DNA of 64,000 nucleotides from positions 248,001 to 312,000 of the forward strand of contig CAWDNV010000023.1 in NCBI GenBank assembly GCA_963803735.1, written 5' to 3'. Both the position numbers and the translations under genes were made by a program. The notes beneath the pieces are model-generated. The model was not told the DNA's origin and searched no databases. It saw nothing but the letters and a program-made list of their open reading frames with translations. This document shows, piece by piece, positions 17,141-26,376 of the stretch (the stretch's first letter is position 1; each line of letters opens with the position of its first letter). This DNA is from Palsa-189 sp963803735. Its GTDB lineage: Bacteria; Acidobacteriota; Terriglobia; Acidiferrales; UBA7541.

Positions 17141-18355
17141 TCAAACGCGAAGTCCGAAGAGGGGCCGCATCCTTGTGCCTATCCCGTTGCCGGCAAAAGC
17201 GGCGGCAAACCAGACCCAGCCGTGAACGCTGGATGAGGCGATGCCGCTGAAGTAGGCACCGATGTTGCAACCGTAGGCGATGCGCGACCCATAACCGAGC
17301 ATTAGTCCGCCGAGGATTGCCGCCACTAATGACTTAGCTGGCAGGCGCCAGACTGGCGCGAACCGGCCAGCCATCCCGCCGGCCAGCAGCGCGCCGAGAA
17401 TGATTCCAAAATCCATGACCGAGGTGATGTCGCTCAGCACGCTGGAGCGCAGCGCCGCAGCATTCGGAGCCAATTGCCAGTAGGGCCACGCCCCGACGTT
17501 TACACCCAGGGATGCAAGCACTTTCGATCCCCATAGAGCGAGGGCAGACGTTATCCCCCAAGGACGGCCCGACAACGCAAGCGTCGCGATATTGACGCCC
17601 GCGAGGCCTAACGCACCTGCGACGAGCGGCCACGGGCCCTTCCATGCGCTCCCGTTGCGCGGCGCCACAGCCGTACTGGCTGTACTCTTGTGAGCACTCT
17701 CAACCAAAGTTCCGTGGCGGGCGTGTTCGACGACCACCGAGGCAAGCGCAATGCCCCCGAACAGCAGAAAGCTGACCGTCAAACTTGGAGCAAGGCCCAA
17801 ACGAGATACCAGCGAGATCGGTTCCAGCGCTGGAGCCGCCTGCCAGAACGGCATATGTCTTGCGCCGATCACTGAGCCGGCAATGAAAGCAACTAGTGTC
17901 GCCAGCATGCGCACACTGCCGCCGCCCGCGGTGTAAAGCGTGCCCGAGGCACAACCACCGCCGAGCTGCATGCCCACACCGAACAGGAATGCCCCTACTA
18001 CGACGGGGAGCCCGACCGGCGAGACCGCGCCACGAACCGGCTGGCCGAAGATCTGTCCGCGAGCCAACACCGGCAGAAATACAGCGCAAGTTGCGGCCAG
18101 CATCAGCATCTGTGCGCGCAGACCCGCTCCGCGCCTCTCGGCGATCATGGCTCGCCAGGAGGAAGTGAAGCCGAAAGCAGCGTGGTATAGGACCACCCCT
18201 GCGCCGGCGCCCACCAGGAACAATGCGCCTTGTCTCCACGCGAACGCCGCGGTCAAATAGGCCGTGCCTGAGGCGATGAGCGCGAATGCGACGCCCACCG
18301 GAACTGCGTTGGTTGACGGCCGCGGTAGTGCGTAATCAAGTGTGGCGGAACTCAT
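17141..18355 (-). CDS. YeeE/YedE thiosulfate transporter family protein
   Basis: This 404-residue inner-membrane protein has about ten hydrophobic segments and both halves of the YeeE/YedE fold. The cysteines that relay thiosulfate in known members are at C135 (LGGGCASGTL) and C363 (AYGCNIGAYF). It probably imports thiosulfate or another sulfur species. It is the first gene of the minus-strand sulfur cluster (YeeE, SorA, SorB, DsrE fragment, cytochrome, TsdA-like). A GAGG site precedes the start. Confidence 0.88.
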   Translation of the reverse strand: MSSATLDYALPRPSTNAVPVGVAFALIASGTAYLTAAFAWRQGALFLVGAGAGVVLYHAAFGFTSSWRAMIAERRGAGLRAQMLMLAATCAVFLPVLARGQIFGQPVRGAVSPVGLPVVVGAFLFGVGMQLGGGCASGTLYTAGGGSVRMLATLVAFIAGSVIGARHMPFWQAAPALEPISLVSRLGLAPSLTVSFLLFGGIALASVVVEHARHGTLVESAHKSTASTAVAPRNGSAWKGPWPLVAGALGLAGVNIATLALSGRPWGITSALALWGSKVLASLGVNVGAWPYWQLAPNAAALRSSVLSDITSVMDFGIILGALLAGGMAGRFAPVWRLPAKSLVAAILGGLMLGYGSRIAYGCNIGAYFSGIASSSVHGWVWFAAAFAGNGIGTRMRPLFGLRV

Positions 18356-18609
18356 CGCAATCCTCGAAGCCCTGTATTATGCGACGAACCGGCTATGGCT
18401 ATTCTCTGGGCTAATCCTACGTGTCATGGTCATCGCTTTCTTCGCTGAGTTCCCACCGCATAAACCGAAATTCTAGTCTTCACAGCAAAGAAGAATTATC
18501 AGGGCCTACGTCGCAAGGCACGGCTCAGTCTGCCGTTCGACAATTGTAATAGGAAGTCGAGGTAGGCTCACGAGCGTGGAACCTCCTGATGCGTGTGCTA
18601 GACCCGGTG

Positions 18610-18933
18610 CTACTGGGCGGGACGGTGCTGCTGGGCGGAGACGGTATGCCGCCCTAAGCTGGCCCGCCAGCAACGATCACAAACCTCGTCCGGGTAGACA
18701 AAGTAATTGGAAGATTTGCGGCATTTGGGACATTCGAGAGGCACAGGCCGCGCCACTCCGCGAACGTTCAGACCATGTGCACTGGCGCGCAGCTCAACCC
18801 ACTTCCCGAACTCTGCTGCCGCGTTCCGCTCGTTCAGTTCGCGAGATTGCTCGCGCGTGAGGAAAAAAGGCCACGGACGAAGGAGGATCACCAACCCTGC
18901 CGCTATTATGATCGCCACAAGCAATATAACCAT
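18610..18933 (-). CDS. Membrane-anchored zinc-ribbon protein, unknown
   Basis: This 107-residue protein has an N-terminal membrane helix (MVILLVAIIIAAGLVILL) and a soluble part with CPKC and CDRC pairs about 14 residues apart, a likely zinc ribbon. No named family was recognised. The codon pattern looks coding except in the last 15 residues. It stands alone upstream of the sulfur cluster and may be unrelated to it. Confidence 0.5.
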   Translation of the reverse strand: MVILLVAIIIAAGLVILLRPWPFFLTREQSRELNERNAAAEFGKWVELRASAHGLNVRGVARPVPLECPKCRKSSNYFVYPDEVCDRCWRASLGRHTVSAQQHRPAQ

Positions 18934-19115
18934 AAGGCAACCCTGCCCGCGTTCAATTCCGACTGCGTTATCAACAGTAGCTTCCCCCCACCAGGGAGAA
19001 GCAGCCGTTCTCTAACTTGGATGCTTATTGATAACTAGCGGGTGTGCCAAAACCAGCCCGTAGACCGGATTTTCGGACGCTGCGATCCTGGGCTTGGCCA
19101 AGCTGCAGAACCCTG
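18934..19115. other. Intergenic, no gene seen
   Basis: No coding signal was found between the zinc-ribbon gene and the promoter at 19116. This is the left part of a 620-base gene-poor stretch that holds the putative small RNA. Confidence 0.4.
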
Positions 19116-19143
19116 TTGCTCGAAATAAAGGTGACGTTATAAT
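19116..19143 (+). promoter_or_regulatory. Sigma-70-type promoter
   Basis: TTGCTC (19116-19121) and a consensus TATAAT (19138-19143) are 16 bases apart. It drives the short structured unit that follows. Confidence 0.6.
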
Positions 19144-19149
19144 CGGTTT

Positions 19150-19275
19150 ATGCGACAGGTTCTGTCGACATCGGCGCAATTGCCGAGAAGGAGGTGATCC
19201 AGTGAGGTTCGGTTTACTCTGACGCAGTAGAGGAGGCGCTTGTGAGTTCTTACCGAGCGCCTCTCTCCTTTTTTC
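19150..19275 (+). ncRNA. Putative small RNA with extended anti-16S motif
   Basis: A short unit lies between a good promoter and a terminator. Hairpin 1 is CGACAG-GTT-CTGTCG (19153-19167). Hairpin 2 is TCGGC-GCAATT-GCCGA (19171-19186). Next comes AAGGAGGTGATCCAG (19188-19202), an exact 15-base complement of the 16S rRNA 3' end. It is followed at ideal spacing by a six-codon frame from GTG at 19202 to TGA at 19222. The terminator hairpin closes the unit. It could be a regulatory RNA, a leader peptide, or a sponge for ribosomes. No known RNA family was recognised. Confidence 0.45.
19233..19274 (+). terminator. Rho-independent terminator
   Basis: GAGGCGCT (19233-19240) pairs with AGCGCCTC (19256-19263). 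A small inner stem (19242-19245 with 19250-19253) and a T6 run at 19269-19274 complete it. Confidence 0.7.
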
Positions 19276-19532
19276 CTTCCGCCCCGAAATATCAACACTC
19301 CCTGTGATTTGGTACCTCTCACGCCTGACAAGTTGCTGAACGGAATTTGCCGCGGACTGACAGTTGGGCGTCAATATTTTGACTTAGAGACCGACGTCGG
19401 CCGAGAGAAGCGCGTTCATGTCGGCGAGGGTGGATGCGTAAAGTAAAGTACCCAAACTGTTTTCGTGAATCGACATCGGCTCCGTCCAAAGTCGCGACGA
19501 AAATGCTCTTCAATTCCCGGTTAGATTAAAAC

Positions 19533-19556
19533 GGGAAGCTGGGAAGCTGGGAAGCT
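19533..19556 (+). repeat. Three tandem copies of GGGAAGCT
   Basis: Three exact 8-base units end directly at the GTG start of the PIG-L pseudogene and overlap where its ribosome-binding site should be. Confidence 0.6.
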
Positions 19557-20430
19557 GTGGATCGGACTTCTGTTAATCAAGCGGCGCACACCGCGAAGTC
19601 AGAACCGCTACTCAATCTCTCCCCAGAAGCTCTGAAAATTCAAGGAACCCCTCGGATGCTGGTCATTGCCGCCCATCCAGACGACGAAACCATCGGCGCC
19701 GGCGTGCTTATCAGTCGAACTCCAAGCGTCCAGATAGTCCATGTCACCGAGGGCTCCCCGGAGAATCCGTCCAGACGCGCGCGCATCTGGATTTTCAGAT
19801 TGGGAAGCATACGCCAGAGCTAGAAGAACAGAGGCCATTAAAGCCCTCAGAAAAGCAGGTGTTCGTGAACACGAAATCAGGAATTTGCGCTTTGTCGATC
19901 AGCAAGTCTCGTTTTACCTGAAGGAGCTTACATTCCGCATTTTGGCGCTGATCTAGGAGACGAAGCCGGAGATGCTTCTGACGCATGCATACGAGGGAGG
20001 ACATCCCGACCATGATGCTGCTGCGCTGACGTGTCACCTGGCGTACGAACTCCAGCGCGCGCACACGTTCGAGCCGGCATTCGACTTCCTAGAGTTCACC
20101 AGCTACCACGCCGAGAACGCCCGCATACGGCCTTACGAGTTTCTTCCTTGCGGCGACCGAAAGCAGTATCGCTACCGCCTCACTCGCGAAGAGCGACAGC
20201 TGAAGATAGATATGCTCAGGGAATACGAGACTCAGTCGCGAACACTGGCGCATTTCTCGTCACCGCGATTTGAAACGTTCCGAAGAGCTCCAAAATATGA
20301 TTTCAGCCGGGCGCCTCACGAGGGCAAGCTCTTCTATGAGTATTTCGACTGGGGAATAGACGGCCAAACGTGGCGAAGATTGGCCAGTAACGTTGTGACC
20401 CACCTGACCCCCTGGAGACGTGCATTGTGA
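19557..20430 (+). pseudogene. PIG-L family deacetylase, broken
   Basis: This is a LmbE/PIG-L type zinc-dependent N-acetylsugar deacetylase. The first frame holds the metal motif VIAAHPDDETIGAGV. Near 19765 the frame shifts into DARASGFSDWEAYARARRTE. A TAG at 19954-19956 interrupts that frame before ETKPEMLLTHAYEGGHPDHD, the second metal-binding segment. The rest runs to 20430. A frameshift and a nonsense codon together point to a real pseudogene. The end overlaps the next gene as GTGA. Confidence 0.85.
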
Positions 20431-21095
20431 GACTCACGATTTTGAGCGTCGCTTTCTCGCTCTCGGCTGTCGATCCTGATTCTGTCGGCGGCGCTGAGCA
20501 GGTTCTCTCAGAAATTGACGAAGGCCTTGTCCAGAGGGGGCACAGGTCTCTTGTAATTGCTCGTCCCGAATCGAAGGTGGCGGGCACACTGATTCCAACG
20601 TTGTCATTACCCGGGCCGATCTCTGACGTCACGTGGAAGATTGCGCATCAGGCTGTTCGAAAGGCCATTGCATCCGCCCTGGATCACCACTCGGTAGACC
20701 TCATTCATATGCACGGCTTCGATTTCGCGAATTACCTTCCGCCTCAGGATGTGCCAACACTGGTTACGCTACATCTCCCTCTGGATTGGTACAGGAGGGA
20801 CGCGCCGCGCGTTTTGAGGCCGAAAACGTATTTTCATTGCGTCTCACCGTAACAAAGAGAGTGTTTCGCTTCAGATTTTCCGTTCCTGCCAGATATCGAA
20901 AATGGCGTCCGAACCGATTTGCTTCGGGAGGCGGCGCATGTTCGCAAGCGCGATTTCGCGGTTTCGCTGGGACGCATCTGCCCCGAAAAAGGTTTTCATC
21001 TCGCGATCCGCGCCGCCAAGCAGGCGCACACCGGCCTGTTTCTTGCAGGGCGCGTCTTTCCATTCGAAGAGCACCAACGTTATTTCGCGGCGTAG
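20427..21095 (+). pseudogene. Family-4-like glycosyltransferase, broken
   Basis: The N-terminal Rossmann part has VGGAEQVLSEIDEGLVQRGH, DLIHMHGFDFANYLP and TLHLPLDWYR. An in-frame TAA at 20850-20852 interrupts it, yet the same frame continues with FPFLPDIENGV, VSLGRICPEKGFHLAIRAAK and GLFLAGRVFP, the start of the nucleotide-sugar-binding domain. It meets TAG at 21093-21095, and the remaining C-terminus is gone. It is a decayed polysaccharide glycosyltransferase. Confidence 0.82.
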
Positions 21096-21109
21096 ATTGC
21101 GACTGAGTT

Positions 21110-21762
21110 GGATTTACAGCGGCGGCTGGGACGAGTGCAATTTTCAACGGCTTCGTAGCGACTCGCCGTTTCTGCAAGACATCGCCGTCAATGCTGGATT
21201 TAGAATCGAACGGCAAAAACAGGAGCCCTGCCCGGTCCTTGATCTCCGCGCTCTGAATCCAGCCAATTCAATGCTAAAAAAGGCGCGCTATTTCTCCCGG
21301 AAATTACGCCAGATGCATCCGGTCCTTATCCAGGAAGCCGCCGCGCATTCCCTCGACGAGTTGTTCGGGGCATTAGAGCGATTGCATCAGGATCGATGGC
21401 GCGCGAAGAGCCTTGCCGGTGCGCTGACCCACGAAAGGGATCGAAGCTTTCATCGTCAGGTTGCCGGCCTCTTCCTGAAATCACAGATTCTGAAGCTGTA
21501 CGCACTGCGCGTTAGAGAAAGAATTGTCGCTGTTCTTTATGCATTTCGACACAGCAAACGGACCTATTTCTACCTCAGCGGATTTGATCCCGAATATGGG
21601 CGCCTGAGTGTCGGAAGCGTCTTGCTCTGTCACGCAATTGAGCAGGCGCTTCGAGACGAATGCCACGTCTTCGACTTCCTAAGAGGACAAGAGCCATACA
21701 AATATCGATGGGGAGCGCGCGATCAGGCAACGTTCACGAGAATTATCAGGAAGAAATCGTGA
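21110..21762 (+). pseudogene. CelD/FemAB-like acetyltransferase, N-terminus lost
   Basis: The sequence fits the C-terminal two thirds of the CelD/BcsL (GNAT-fold, FemAB-like) family, which occurs in polysaccharide loci: RSDSPFLQDIAVNAGFR, CPVLDL, LHQDRWRAKSL, TYFYLSGFDPEYGRLSVGS and DFLRGQEPYKYRW. It lacks the usual N-terminal 80-100 residues, and the preceding glycosyltransferase lacks its C-terminus. A deletion joining the two genes is likely. Confidence 0.75.
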
Positions 21763-21778
21763 ACAGAAGCACGGCAAA

Positions 21779-22306
21779 ATGCTGGCTGATTTTGTAGCGC
21801 AAGTAAAAGTGAGACTGAGGAGGGCTTCCGAGAGCGATTTGCCCGCTCTCGAATGGTGGGGCTGGCATCGCAACCATCGTGAAATCATTCGATCCGTTTT
21901 TGACCAAAGCCTCCGCGGAGAGAGCATCATGATCGTCGCTGATAGCAGAGGATTCCCGATCGGACAGACCTGGGTCGATCTCATCCGAAAAAAAGATGAG
22001 GGCGCCGGCGTTCTGTGGGCAGTGCGAGTGATTCCCGAGTTTCACGGGTGTGGAATCGGGTCGCGTCTCATTTTCGCTGCCGAGCAGTTTCTGCGAGACC
22101 TGGGCTACGACATTGCTGAAATTGGCGTGGAACCCGGCAATAACCACGCCAGAGATTTGTACATAAAGCTGGGATATCAGTTGACTGGCAGAGAAGTGGA
22201 CACTCGGGCGTTTCGCGACGCAAGCGGAGCAAAACAAGTTTTGATCACCGATCAGTGGATTCTGCGCAAATCTCTGGGCGCCGCTGTTGGGAGCTCAGCG
22301 GCATGA
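21779..22306 (+). CDS. GNAT family N-acetyltransferase
   Basis: This 175-residue cytosolic acetyltransferase transfers acetyl from acetyl-CoA to an unknown amine. The CoA-binding loop reads VIPEFHGCGIGSRLI, and EPGNNHARDLYIKLGYQ forms the later beta-bulge/helix. The ribosome-binding site is weak. The end overlaps the next gene by 4 bases (ATGA). It survives intact next to the decayed polysaccharide genes and may modify a sugar or amino-acid part of that product. Confidence 0.85.
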   Translation: MLADFVAQVKVRLRRASESDLPALEWWGWHRNHREIIRSVFDQSLRGESIMIVADSRGFPIGQTWVDLIRKKDEGAGVLWAVRVIPEFHGCGIGSRLIFAAEQFLRDLGYDIAEIGVEPGNNHARDLYIKLGYQLTGREVDTRAFRDASGAKQVLITDQWILRKSLGAAVGSSAA

Positions 22307-23139
22307 CACCGGCACGAAAGCCGATTGGTATTCGCTGGACGATGGGTGATGTAAGTCTCGAAGGCTTTGAGGCGCTTCAGTTCTCCATCCGGGGAGCATG
22401 GAATCTGTTTGCAGATAACGCAGATTACGTGGTCTGTGTCAATTCGGTGCCACTCTCAGTCGTACAACAGAAGACAGGAGCGCTCCCATGTGCAGTACGC
22501 TGGCGCGCCGTAACCCAGGCTGACGCACCAGCATTTCTTCGGAATCATCTGGATCCTGCAATGGCCGAGGGTGTCGCGTGGAAGTTTGCACCGCTGCGCG
22601 TCTTTCCCGATCGCCATGAACTTTCCTTGGATAATGACTGTATTCTTTGGGCGCTTCCACGTGCAATGCGAGATTGGCTTGCCGCGGAGGAATTGTGCAT
22701 TCTTGCTGAAGACGTCAAGACTTGCATGGGGCAATACACAACCCTCTGCGCACCTGAGTCCAGGAATGCAGGCATTCGAGGCCTCCCTCCCGGTTTTGAT
22801 TTGGCCGCCGCGCTCGAGACGATCTTTTTGGAGATGCCGGTCAAGCTCGAATCCGAGCTGGATGAACAAGGCCTGCAGGTCGCTGCGCTTTCGCGCTGGA
22901 GAAGGACGCTTGCCGTGTCGATTCAGGATGTGACCATCTGCTCTCCCTTTCCTCCACATCTTCCATCTTTAGGAAAATGCGGCGTCCATTTTGTTGGTTT
23001 GAACGCTCGGGAATTGCCCTGGAACGTTAATGGACGGGGCGCGTCTGAAATGACGCGTGAAAATTGGAACAGATTCCAGGGTCAAATAAGCGAATTGCTT
23101 GGGCCTGCCGTGAGTCCAAACAAAAGCTCACGTCGGTAG
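22303..23139 (+). CDS. Putative glycosyltransferase-like protein, unknown
   Basis: This 278-residue protein has no signal peptide. It shows features that recall GT-A glycosyltransferases: an early YVVCVNSVPLS strand, FAPLRVFPDRHELSLDNDC with an acidic DND in place of DXD, and a following LWALP. The evidence is only suggestive and no family was firmly recognised. ATG overlaps the GNAT stop codon, so the two are coupled. The context suggests surface-sugar metabolism. Confidence 0.5.
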   Translation: MTPARKPIGIRWTMGDVSLEGFEALQFSIRGAWNLFADNADYVVCVNSVPLSVVQQKTGALPCAVRWRAVTQADAPAFLRNHLDPAMAEGVAWKFAPLRVFPDRHELSLDNDCILWALPRAMRDWLAAEELCILAEDVKTCMGQYTTLCAPESRNAGIRGLPPGFDLAAALETIFLEMPVKLESELDEQGLQVAALSRWRRTLAVSIQDVTICSPFPPHLPSLGKCGVHFVGLNARELPWNVNGRGASEMTRENWNRFQGQISELLGPAVSPNKSSRR

Positions 23140-23169
23140 GGCAGTTCAGATTATCGCGTTCTGTTCATC

Positions 23170-24342
23170 TCAATTGGGCTTGAGCACAACTTTTTCGCAG
23201 TTGTCCTCTTTGTCTCGAAACATTGTGTAGCCGCGTGGGGCTTGGTCTAGCGACAGACGATGTGTAATCACCATGGACGGGTCGATCTCACCTTTGATCA
23301 CGCGATCCAGGAGCTGCTGCATGTACCGCTGCACGTGACATTGGCCTGACCTGATCGTCAGGGACCGATTCATCAGCGAACCCATTGGGAACTTGTCTAT
23401 GAAGCCTCCATAGACGCCTATCACAGAAATTGTCCCCCCGTTCCGGCAAGCTAAAATTGCTTCCCGCAACGCGATAGGACGATCGGTTTCCACCATCATT
23501 GCTTGCTTGGCGCGGTCGTAGGCATACACGAACCCATGCCCATGAGCTTCCATTCCAACTGCGTCGATGCACTTATCCGGGCCCCTTCCGCCGGTCATCT
23601 CTTTTAGAACTTCCAGCACGCTGGTCTTTTCGTAGTTGATCGGAATGGCCCCGGCGCGCTCAGCCGCCATCTGGAGGCGATAGGGAAAACGATCGATGGC
23701 GATCACTCGCTCCGCTCCAAGAAGGTACGCGCTCTTCATCGCGAATAGTCCCACGGGTCCGGCGCCCCAAACCGCGATTGTGTCCCCAGGCTCGATACCG
23801 CACATCTCCGCGCCCATGTATCCAGTCGGGTATATGTCGGAAAGAAACAACACTTTTTCGTCCGGCAGCTCTTCGGGAACCTTGATTGTGCCGACCTCGG
23901 CGAACGGCACCCGTGCATACTGGGCCTGGCCGCCCGCAAAACCGCCGAGCATGTGTGAGTAGCCAAATACTCCGGAGATCGAATGTCCGAGCATGGCTTC
24001 CGCAATCCCGGCGTTCGGATTGGAATTTTCGCAACATGAGTACATTTTGTGCCGGCACGAAAAACACACTCCGCACGCAATCGGAAACGCTGTGACCACT
24101 CGGTCGCCCTTCTTCAGGTTCCGAACTTCACTTCCGGTCTCCACTACTTCGCCCATAAACTCGTGGCCCAGAATGTCGCCGCTCTCCATTGTTGGCACAA
24201 AGCCGCCGTAGAGATGCAAATCGGACCCACAGATTGCTGTCGCTGTGATCTGAATGATTGCGTCGCGCTTATTCAGAATCTGTGGATCAGGAACCGTTTC
24301 GACTCGAACGTCATTCCTTCCCATCCAACAAAGCGCTTTCAT
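23170..24342 (-). CDS. Zinc-dependent alcohol dehydrogenase
   Basis: This 390-residue medium-chain dehydrogenase is of the glutathione-independent formaldehyde dehydrogenase-like branch. The catalytic zinc ligands are in ICGSDLHLYGG and GHEFMGEV. The structural zinc loop is CGVCFSCRHKMYSCC. The NAD-binding motif is VWGAGPVGLFAMKSA. It probably oxidises an alcohol or aldehyde with NAD. Its start overlaps the stop of the upstream SRPBCC gene by 4 bases, so they are translated together. Confidence 0.92.
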   Translation of the reverse strand: MKALCWMGRNDVRVETVPDPQILNKRDAIIQITATAICGSDLHLYGGFVPTMESGDILGHEFMGEVVETGSEVRNLKKGDRVVTAFPIACGVCFSCRHKMYSCCENSNPNAGIAEAMLGHSISGVFGYSHMLGGFAGGQAQYARVPFAEVGTIKVPEELPDEKVLFLSDIYPTGYMGAEMCGIEPGDTIAVWGAGPVGLFAMKSAYLLGAERVIAIDRFPYRLQMAAERAGAIPINYEKTSVLEVLKEMTGGRGPDKCIDAVGMEAHGHGFVYAYDRAKQAMMVETDRPIALREAILACRNGGTISVIGVYGGFIDKFPMGSLMNRSLTIRSGQCHVQRYMQQLLDRVIKGEIDPSMVITHRLSLDQAPRGYTMFRDKEDNCEKVVLKPN

Positions 24343-25274
24343 CGCGTGGCTCCTTTCTCATAGTGGCCGCTAAACTCATGCACCGGATCCGGCTGTGCCG
24401 GGTGCATACCGGGATGTATGCTGGCGTCGGAATGCGTTACCTCGCCGATTTCAAGAACCTGCTTGAACTTCCGAAGGTCACTATTGAGCCTGCGACCGAG
24501 CTCCATCTGCGCCATTTTCCGGAGTAAAGCCGCGCCGCGTTTGGATGAAAAGCTGATCTCTACGCGCACGAGCGTTCCGCGGCCGCCCGGCGCGCTATCG
24601 AATTGCACCCTGGCGGTGTGTTCGAAGATCGAGTTGCTTACCGACCTCCAGGCAATCAGCCGGTTTGCCTCATCGGCCACCGTCTCAGCGTCCCACTCGA
24701 TCCGCATGCCCGCGGGGCCTTTGGCAACCCAATGTGTCCTACGATCTCCTGTTTGGCGCACCGATTCGAGGTACGTCATGAATCGGGGAAGGTTCTGGAA
24801 GTCATGCCAGAAGCGATAGGCCTCCTCCACAGACTTTTCAACAATGATTGTGCGGACGACGCTCGTCGTGCTCTGTCCGTTAGGTGTTTCCTCTAATTGC
24901 TGCGCACAGTACAGGTCAGCCGCTGTGACGCCGATTACGGACGCAATCGAAAACGCCACCCGCTTCTTGTCGCTTCGTTCGTCCGTCAGAGCGGAGGCCA
25001 AGGACGAAAGATCAAGCACGTCTCCGCCGACGCGCGCCCACATCCAGCCCGCTGGACGATCCTGAGTCAAGATGCCGATTCCGGCGGCGAGTTCGCGCAG
25101 ACCGTACAGGCGCAGTAAACTTCGGTTCTTCGGATCCTCCCGAACGCCGGCCGCATTTGCGACTGCGCGAGGTGCGACGATCTCCGCAAGTCCGAGGCCC
25201 ACGCTGAACCATCCCAAACCTTTCGTCAGGCGATCTGTAGTTGAGGAATCGCGACTGGAGTAACGATTTTGCAT
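24339..25274 (-). CDS. SRPBCC domain membrane protein
   Basis: This 311-residue protein has an N-terminal part with hydrophobic helices (about 17-40, 65-80 and 105-125) and a C-terminal SRPBCC (START-like, polyketide-cyclase type) domain from about 135 to 280. The latter shows RTIIVEKSVEEAYRFWHDF and NLPRFMTYLESV. Such proteins bind hydrophobic ligands. It is the first gene of an operon with the zinc alcohol dehydrogenase, a pairing often seen in stress-related clusters. The ligand is unknown. Confidence 0.82.
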   Translation of the reverse strand: MQNRYSSRDSSTTDRLTKGLGWFSVGLGLAEIVAPRAVANAAGVREDPKNRSLLRLYGLRELAAGIGILTQDRPAGWMWARVGGDVLDLSSLASALTDERSDKKRVAFSIASVIGVTAADLYCAQQLEETPNGQSTTSVVRTIIVEKSVEEAYRFWHDFQNLPRFMTYLESVRQTGDRRTHWVAKGPAGMRIEWDAETVADEANRLIAWRSVSNSIFEHTARVQFDSAPGGRGTLVRVEISFSSKRGAALLRKMAQMELGRRLNSDLRKFKQVLEIGEVTHSDASIHPGMHPAQPDPVHEFSGHYEKGATR

Positions 25275-25710
25275 GGCGGCTTACCTCCCGCGCTCGTAAA
25301 GAATGGCCTGGACGTGCCCATTTCCTGGCAGGAGTGTCTCCTGGAAGGAACGTTCGTCACGACCTACAAGTTCACGCTAGTCCCAAGCGATGGTCGGTAG
25401 TATCGGGACGTGACGGTATTTTTTTCTAGGAGAACTCGGCCAGTCGGAGCAGCGACCATGATGAAAGATATTGACGCCGGTTGAGTTCCTCCTACGCCCA
25501 ACGCTCCCGAAGCTGGGTATTTGTCCCCGCAGCTCTAACTGGATTTACCCAGTGACCACAGAATTGCACTTTTCTGATTTAAAAGTTGAAGATTCCGAGT
25601 AGGATTTGCGGCGGGACAAGAAAATCGGTCGCCCTGACTTGATTCCCGCCAGAAAGCCGCAGATTCCGGGGCCGCAGGAAATTTTCGATCCTCAGGAGAA
25701 AAGGGTGCTC
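25275..25710. other. Intergenic, promoter region only
   Basis: This stretch separates the divergent SRPBCC and lipoprotein-like genes. A small perfect hairpin CAGGAG-TGT-CTCCTG (25329-25343) lies near the SRPBCC start. No gene was seen. Confidence 0.4.
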
Positions 25711-26376
25711 ATGAAACTTCCGATCCTTGCGCAAGGGTGCGCAGTTTTGATGTTGTTTGTCGCGGTTGCTTTCGTTGAGGGATGCAGCTCGCCCAGCCAT
25801 GCCCAATCAACAAATCCGTCTTCATCTCAAGTGCTGGTTGTGAATACGGCGGCGCAGCCGGTTCCCGTGGCGGCTCAAGGAACCGCAAACGTGAACATCT
25901 CGAATGCAAGTATTCCTGTCACAGGCACGGTTGCAGTAAGTGGTCTTACAGCTCTGAATAACGCCGATAACCCGGGACGGATTGCCTATCAGTCGAGACA
26001 ATACACGGGCGCACCCTGTGTGGTAAGTCCGTCGCTTCAGTGCTTCACGTTTGGTCCTGTTCCTGCCGGCCACCGTTTGGTGGTCCAGCATATAGCCGGC
26101 TTGTATGAATTCTCGGCCGTTCCGAATCCGTTCGCTATTTATGTACTGGACTCTGGATTTCACGGGATCACCGCCTTTTCCCCTACGATCACCTCAACGA
26201 CAGCCCCGGTGATCGTCACATTCGACCAACTGGTTCAGTTTTATATCGACGCATCGCAGACTTACATTGTCGAAGTCCTCGCCACCGGAGCTACGGCGGT
26301 TGGCATTCCCGAAATCTCGGTCATGGGATACATGCTGGATTGCACCGCAGCGCCGTGTGCGGCAATCGCCCAGTAG
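25711..26376 (+). CDS. Putative lipoprotein of unknown function
   Basis: This 221-residue exported protein has a hydrophobic N-terminus with a lipobox-like FVEGC (cysteine near residue 29) and an Ala/Ser/Thr-rich beta-type remainder. A strong AGGAGAAAAGG site supports ATG at 25711 over a longer upstream frame. Two Cys pairs in the C-terminal half (PCVVSPSLQCF and DCTAAPC) may form disulfides. No family was recognised. Confidence 0.7.
   Translation: MKLPILAQGCAVLMLFVAVAFVEGCSSPSHAQSTNPSSSQVLVVNTAAQPVPVAAQGTANVNISNASIPVTGTVAVSGLTALNNADNPGRIAYQSRQYTGAPCVVSPSLQCFTFGPVPAGHRLVVQHIAGLYEFSAVPNPFAIYVLDSGFHGITAFSPTITSTTAPVIVTFDQLVQFYIDASQTYIVEVLATGATAVGIPEISVMGYMLDCTAAPCAAIAQ

Noticed and set aside
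19188..19202. A 16S rRNA gene fragment on the minus strand
   Set aside because: Only 15 contiguous bases match, with at most a GAACCT stretch beyond; the rest of the rRNA end is absent. It is kept as a motif, not annotated as rRNA.
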